NCBI GenBank assembly: GCA_947259815.1
Contig: CAMYNO010000003.1
Location: forward strand, 1 to 5,904
Direction: 5' to 3'
Length of the DNA stretch: 5,904 bases
DNA from: an uncultured Parvularculaceae bacterium
Lineage (GTDB): Bacteria; Pseudomonadota; Alphaproteobacteria; Caulobacterales; Parvularculaceae
The translations under genes and the position numbers were made by a program. Below are positions 4,500-5,904 of the stretch, piece after piece; within the stretch, counting starts at the first letter, position 1; every line of letters starts with the position of its first letter. The notes beneath the pieces were generated by a model. It was not told the DNA's origin, ran no database searches, and saw only the letters and a list, made by a program, of their open reading frames with translations.

Positions 4500-5559
4500 C
4501 GAAACCGGTAATTGCTTCGGCGAAAGTTTTGAATTTGTCCGCCCCCTGATGGTCCTGGGTCGCGAGCGGTCGCCCGTCATCGGATGCGATGCGCAATTCC
4601 GGATAGAGCGGGACCGCCCCCAGGAATGGCGCGCCGAGCGCTTCTGCTGCTTTTTGCGCGCCGCCTTCGCCAAAGAGATAGGATCGCCCGCCATCCGCCG
4701 CGTCGAGCCAGGCCATGTTCTCGATCACGCCAATGATCGGGATATTGGTTTTACGAAAAAGCTCAACGCCGCGGCGTACATCGGCCAGCGCCATTTCCTG
4801 CGGCGTCGAGACGATGACCGCGCCGGAAAGGCGCTTTGTCTGGATCAGCGATAAATGGGCGTCGCCGGTTCCCGGCGGCGTATCGACAATAAGAATGTCG
4901 AGATCGCCCCATGCAACGTCTTTCATCATTTGCCGTAAAGCGCCGGTGACCATCGGGCCGCGCCAGGCAAGAGCCTGTTCAGGATCGACCAGAAAGCCGA
5001 TCGACATCACCGAAACTCCATGTGCGCGCACGGGCTGAATTTTTCCGTCTATGACATCGGCCTTGCCGGAAACGCCAAACAGGGTTGGCGCCGATGGTCC
5101 GTAAACGTCGGCATCGAGGAAGCCGGTGCGAAGGCCGGTCTGGGCGAGGGCGACAGCGAGGTTGGCGGCGATAGTCGATTTCCCGACGCCGCCTTTGCCC
5201 GATGCAATTGCAACCACATGTTTGACGCCGGTGAGAAGATCGGGCGCCTGCGCCGGTACGCGTTTCAATCCCAGCGGATTATCATGGCCGCCCGGTTGCG
5301 GCTTCGCTGCGCTGTGGATCGTCGCCACCGCTGAAACGTCGCGAATCCCGTCGATGCTGGTTGCCGCTGCTTTTGCATCTGCGAGAAGGCGTTCGGCCTC
5401 CTGTTTTTCCCCAGCATTTATTTCCAATGCGAACTGAACGCGGCCGTCTTCGCCGACAGTCAGCCCCTGAACAGCGCCGGAAGTCACAATGTCGCGGCCA
5501 TCGGGCCGCAGAACTTTTGCAAGGGCGTTTCGAATGCGGATAAGGATGGGTTCAGTCAA
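4489..5559 (-). CDS. mrp: Mrp/ApbC-type P-loop ATPase (iron-sulfur carrier family), lacking cysteines
   Basis: The protein has 356 residues. An N-terminal MIP18/DUF59-type domain (about 3-82, with GRDIVTSGAV) is followed by a ParA/MinD-like ATPase of the Mrp/ApbC/NBP35 family. The deviant Walker A is GKGGVGKST (121-129), with the signature lysine. Then come FLDADVYGPSAPTLFG (147-162), the Walker B strand LIVDTPPGTGD (223-233), and VIENMAWL (278-285). Family members carry or load Fe-S clusters, usually through a CxxC just after VIENM. Here that stretch reads DAADGG, and the whole protein has no cysteine, so a cysteine-bound cluster is excluded. The start is TTG 5559: AAGGA (5570-5566) lies six bases before it and MTEPILIRIRNALAKV is the expected N-terminus. 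Upstream in-frame ATGs would run into the divergent hflK start and are not credible. It is divergent from hflK, 130 bases apart, and its stop is inside the end of the convergent gene. Confidence 0.94.
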   Translation of the reverse strand: MTEPILIRIRNALAKVLRPDGRDIVTSGAVQGLTVGEDGRVQFALEINAGEKQEAERLLADAKAAATSIDGIRDVSAVATIHSAAKPQPGGHDNPLGLKRVPAQAPDLLTGVKHVVAIASGKGGVGKSTIAANLAVALAQTGLRTGFLDADVYGPSAPTLFGVSGKADVIDGKIQPVRAHGVSVMSIGFLVDPEQALAWRGPMVTGALRQMMKDVAWGDLDILIVDTPPGTGDAHLSLIQTKRLSGAVIVSTPQEMALADVRRGVELFRKTNIPIIGVIENMAWLDAADGGRSYLFGEGGAQKAAEALGAPFLGAVPLYPELRIASDDGRPLATQDHQGADKFKTFAEAITGFVNR

Positions 5560-5599
5560 TTTTAGTCCTTGATTTTCTTGAAAAAGTACGCCGCCTGCG

Positions 5600-5629
5600 T
5601 TGCTTGGCGCAAAATCAGTGACATATATA
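5600..5629 (+). promoter_or_regulatory. Candidate hflK promoter
   Basis: TTGCTT (5600-5605) and TATATA (5624-5629) are spaced by 18 bases, placing the transcription start around 5636 and leaving a leader of roughly 55 bases before hflK. The -10 box is fair and the -35 box weak (TTG plus divergent bases). The same TATATA can serve the opposite strand. Confidence 0.45.
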
Positions 5630-5651
5630 GCCCCGCGCCGCGCCGGGCCAA
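5624..5651 (-). promoter_or_regulatory. Candidate mrp promoter sharing the TATATA box
   Basis: On the minus strand TTGGCC (5651-5646) is followed after 16 bases by TATATA (5629-5624), which is its own reverse complement and so also the proposed hflK -10 box. The mrp leader would be about 60 bases. The -35 box matches the consensus only in its first three bases. Confidence 0.4.
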
Positions 5652-5689
5652 TGCCTGGCGTCGCGGCGAATGATGAAAAGAGAGGCTCA

Positions 5690-5904
5690 ATGCCCTGGCA
5701 AGACAATTCCGGAAACCGTGGACCTTGGGGACAGCCGCCGCGCGGCAATAATGACGGCGGCAAGAACAATGGCGGGCGCGGACCCGGCGAGCCGCCCGAT
5801 CTTGAGGATCTGCTGGAGGCTTCGCGCCGCCGGCTGCGTCGCGCATTTCCGCGCGGACGCGGCGGCGATGGCGGCGGCGGGCGCGGCGGCGGTTTCCCGT
5901 TCAG
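5690..5904 (+). CDS. hflK: HflK, membrane protease regulator subunit (5' part only)
   Basis: Seventy-one complete codons of a gene that leaves the window on the right. The protein begins MPWQDNSGNRGPWGQPP, continues with a Gly/Asn/Arg-rich stretch, and has PPDLEDLLEASRRRLRRAFP (about 37-56). After that it becomes nearly all Gly and Arg. This cytosolic N-terminus (MPW-Q/N, Gly-rich, PDLEDLL, basic helix) is characteristic of HflK. The transmembrane helix and SPFH (band 7) domain would come after the window's end. In the family, HflK pairs with HflC in a large inner-membrane complex that encloses and controls the protease FtsH; hflC usually follows. AGAGG (5681-5685) sits four bases before the ATG. 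The gene is divergent from mrp. Confidence 0.9.
   Translation, partial: MPWQDNSGNRGPWGQPPRGNNDGGKNNGGRGPGEPPDLEDLLEASRRRLRRAFPRGRGGDGGGGRGGGFPF

Noticed and set aside
5560..5769. N-terminal extension of Mrp from an upstream ATG
   Set aside because: The extension crosses the divergent hflK start and has no resemblance to Mrp; TTG 5559 with a well-spaced AAGGA fits the family start.

Overview
This window reads as chromosomal DNA of an alphaproteobacterium. The strongest evidence is a circularly permuted (two-piece) ssrA/tmRNA gene whose tag resembles the Caulobacter tag. An SspB of the alphaproteobacterial type and a moderately high-GC codon bias in all genes agree with this. GTG and TTG starts are used alongside ATG. 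I cannot name a genus. I see no insertion sequence, tRNA, rRNA, CRISPR array or sign of recent transfer.

Left part (1-752), minus strand: the first 59 codons of sspB (running off the left edge) and, upstream of it, the permuted ssrA gene at about 301-624 with its own terminator. tmRNA adds a degradation tag to stalled nascent chains. SspB is the adaptor that hands tagged proteins to ClpXP, so the tag maker and tag reader are next-door neighbours. The 575-base stretch without a protein gene is therefore mostly an RNA gene.

Middle part (753-2905), plus strand: a short XRE-type helix-turn-helix protein, then a tight three-gene run thyA - GNAT acetyltransferase - folA joined by two ATGA overlaps. 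ThyA consumes methylene-tetrahydrofolate and releases dihydrofolate, and FolA reduces that back to tetrahydrofolate, so the pair forms the thymidylate cycle. The acetyltransferase between them is closest to the SSAT (spermidine/thialysine) family and has no obvious part in that cycle.

Right part (2906-5904): an exported protein of unknown function (plus strand) with a four-cysteine N-terminal region, a long Pro/Ala/Glu-rich linker and an NTF2-like C-terminal domain. It converges with, and overlaps by 11 bases, a minus-strand Mrp/ApbC P-loop ATPase that contains no cysteine at all. Divergent from mrp is the start of hflK (running off the right edge), a membrane protease regulator. The 130-base mrp/hflK gap contains one self-complementary TATATA that could serve as the -10 box for both directions.

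The items most worth a second look are the ssrA-sspB adjacency, the cysteine-free Mrp, the two-domain exported protein, the shared divergent promoter, and an in-frame hydrophobic reading frame just past the stop codon of the small HTH gene.
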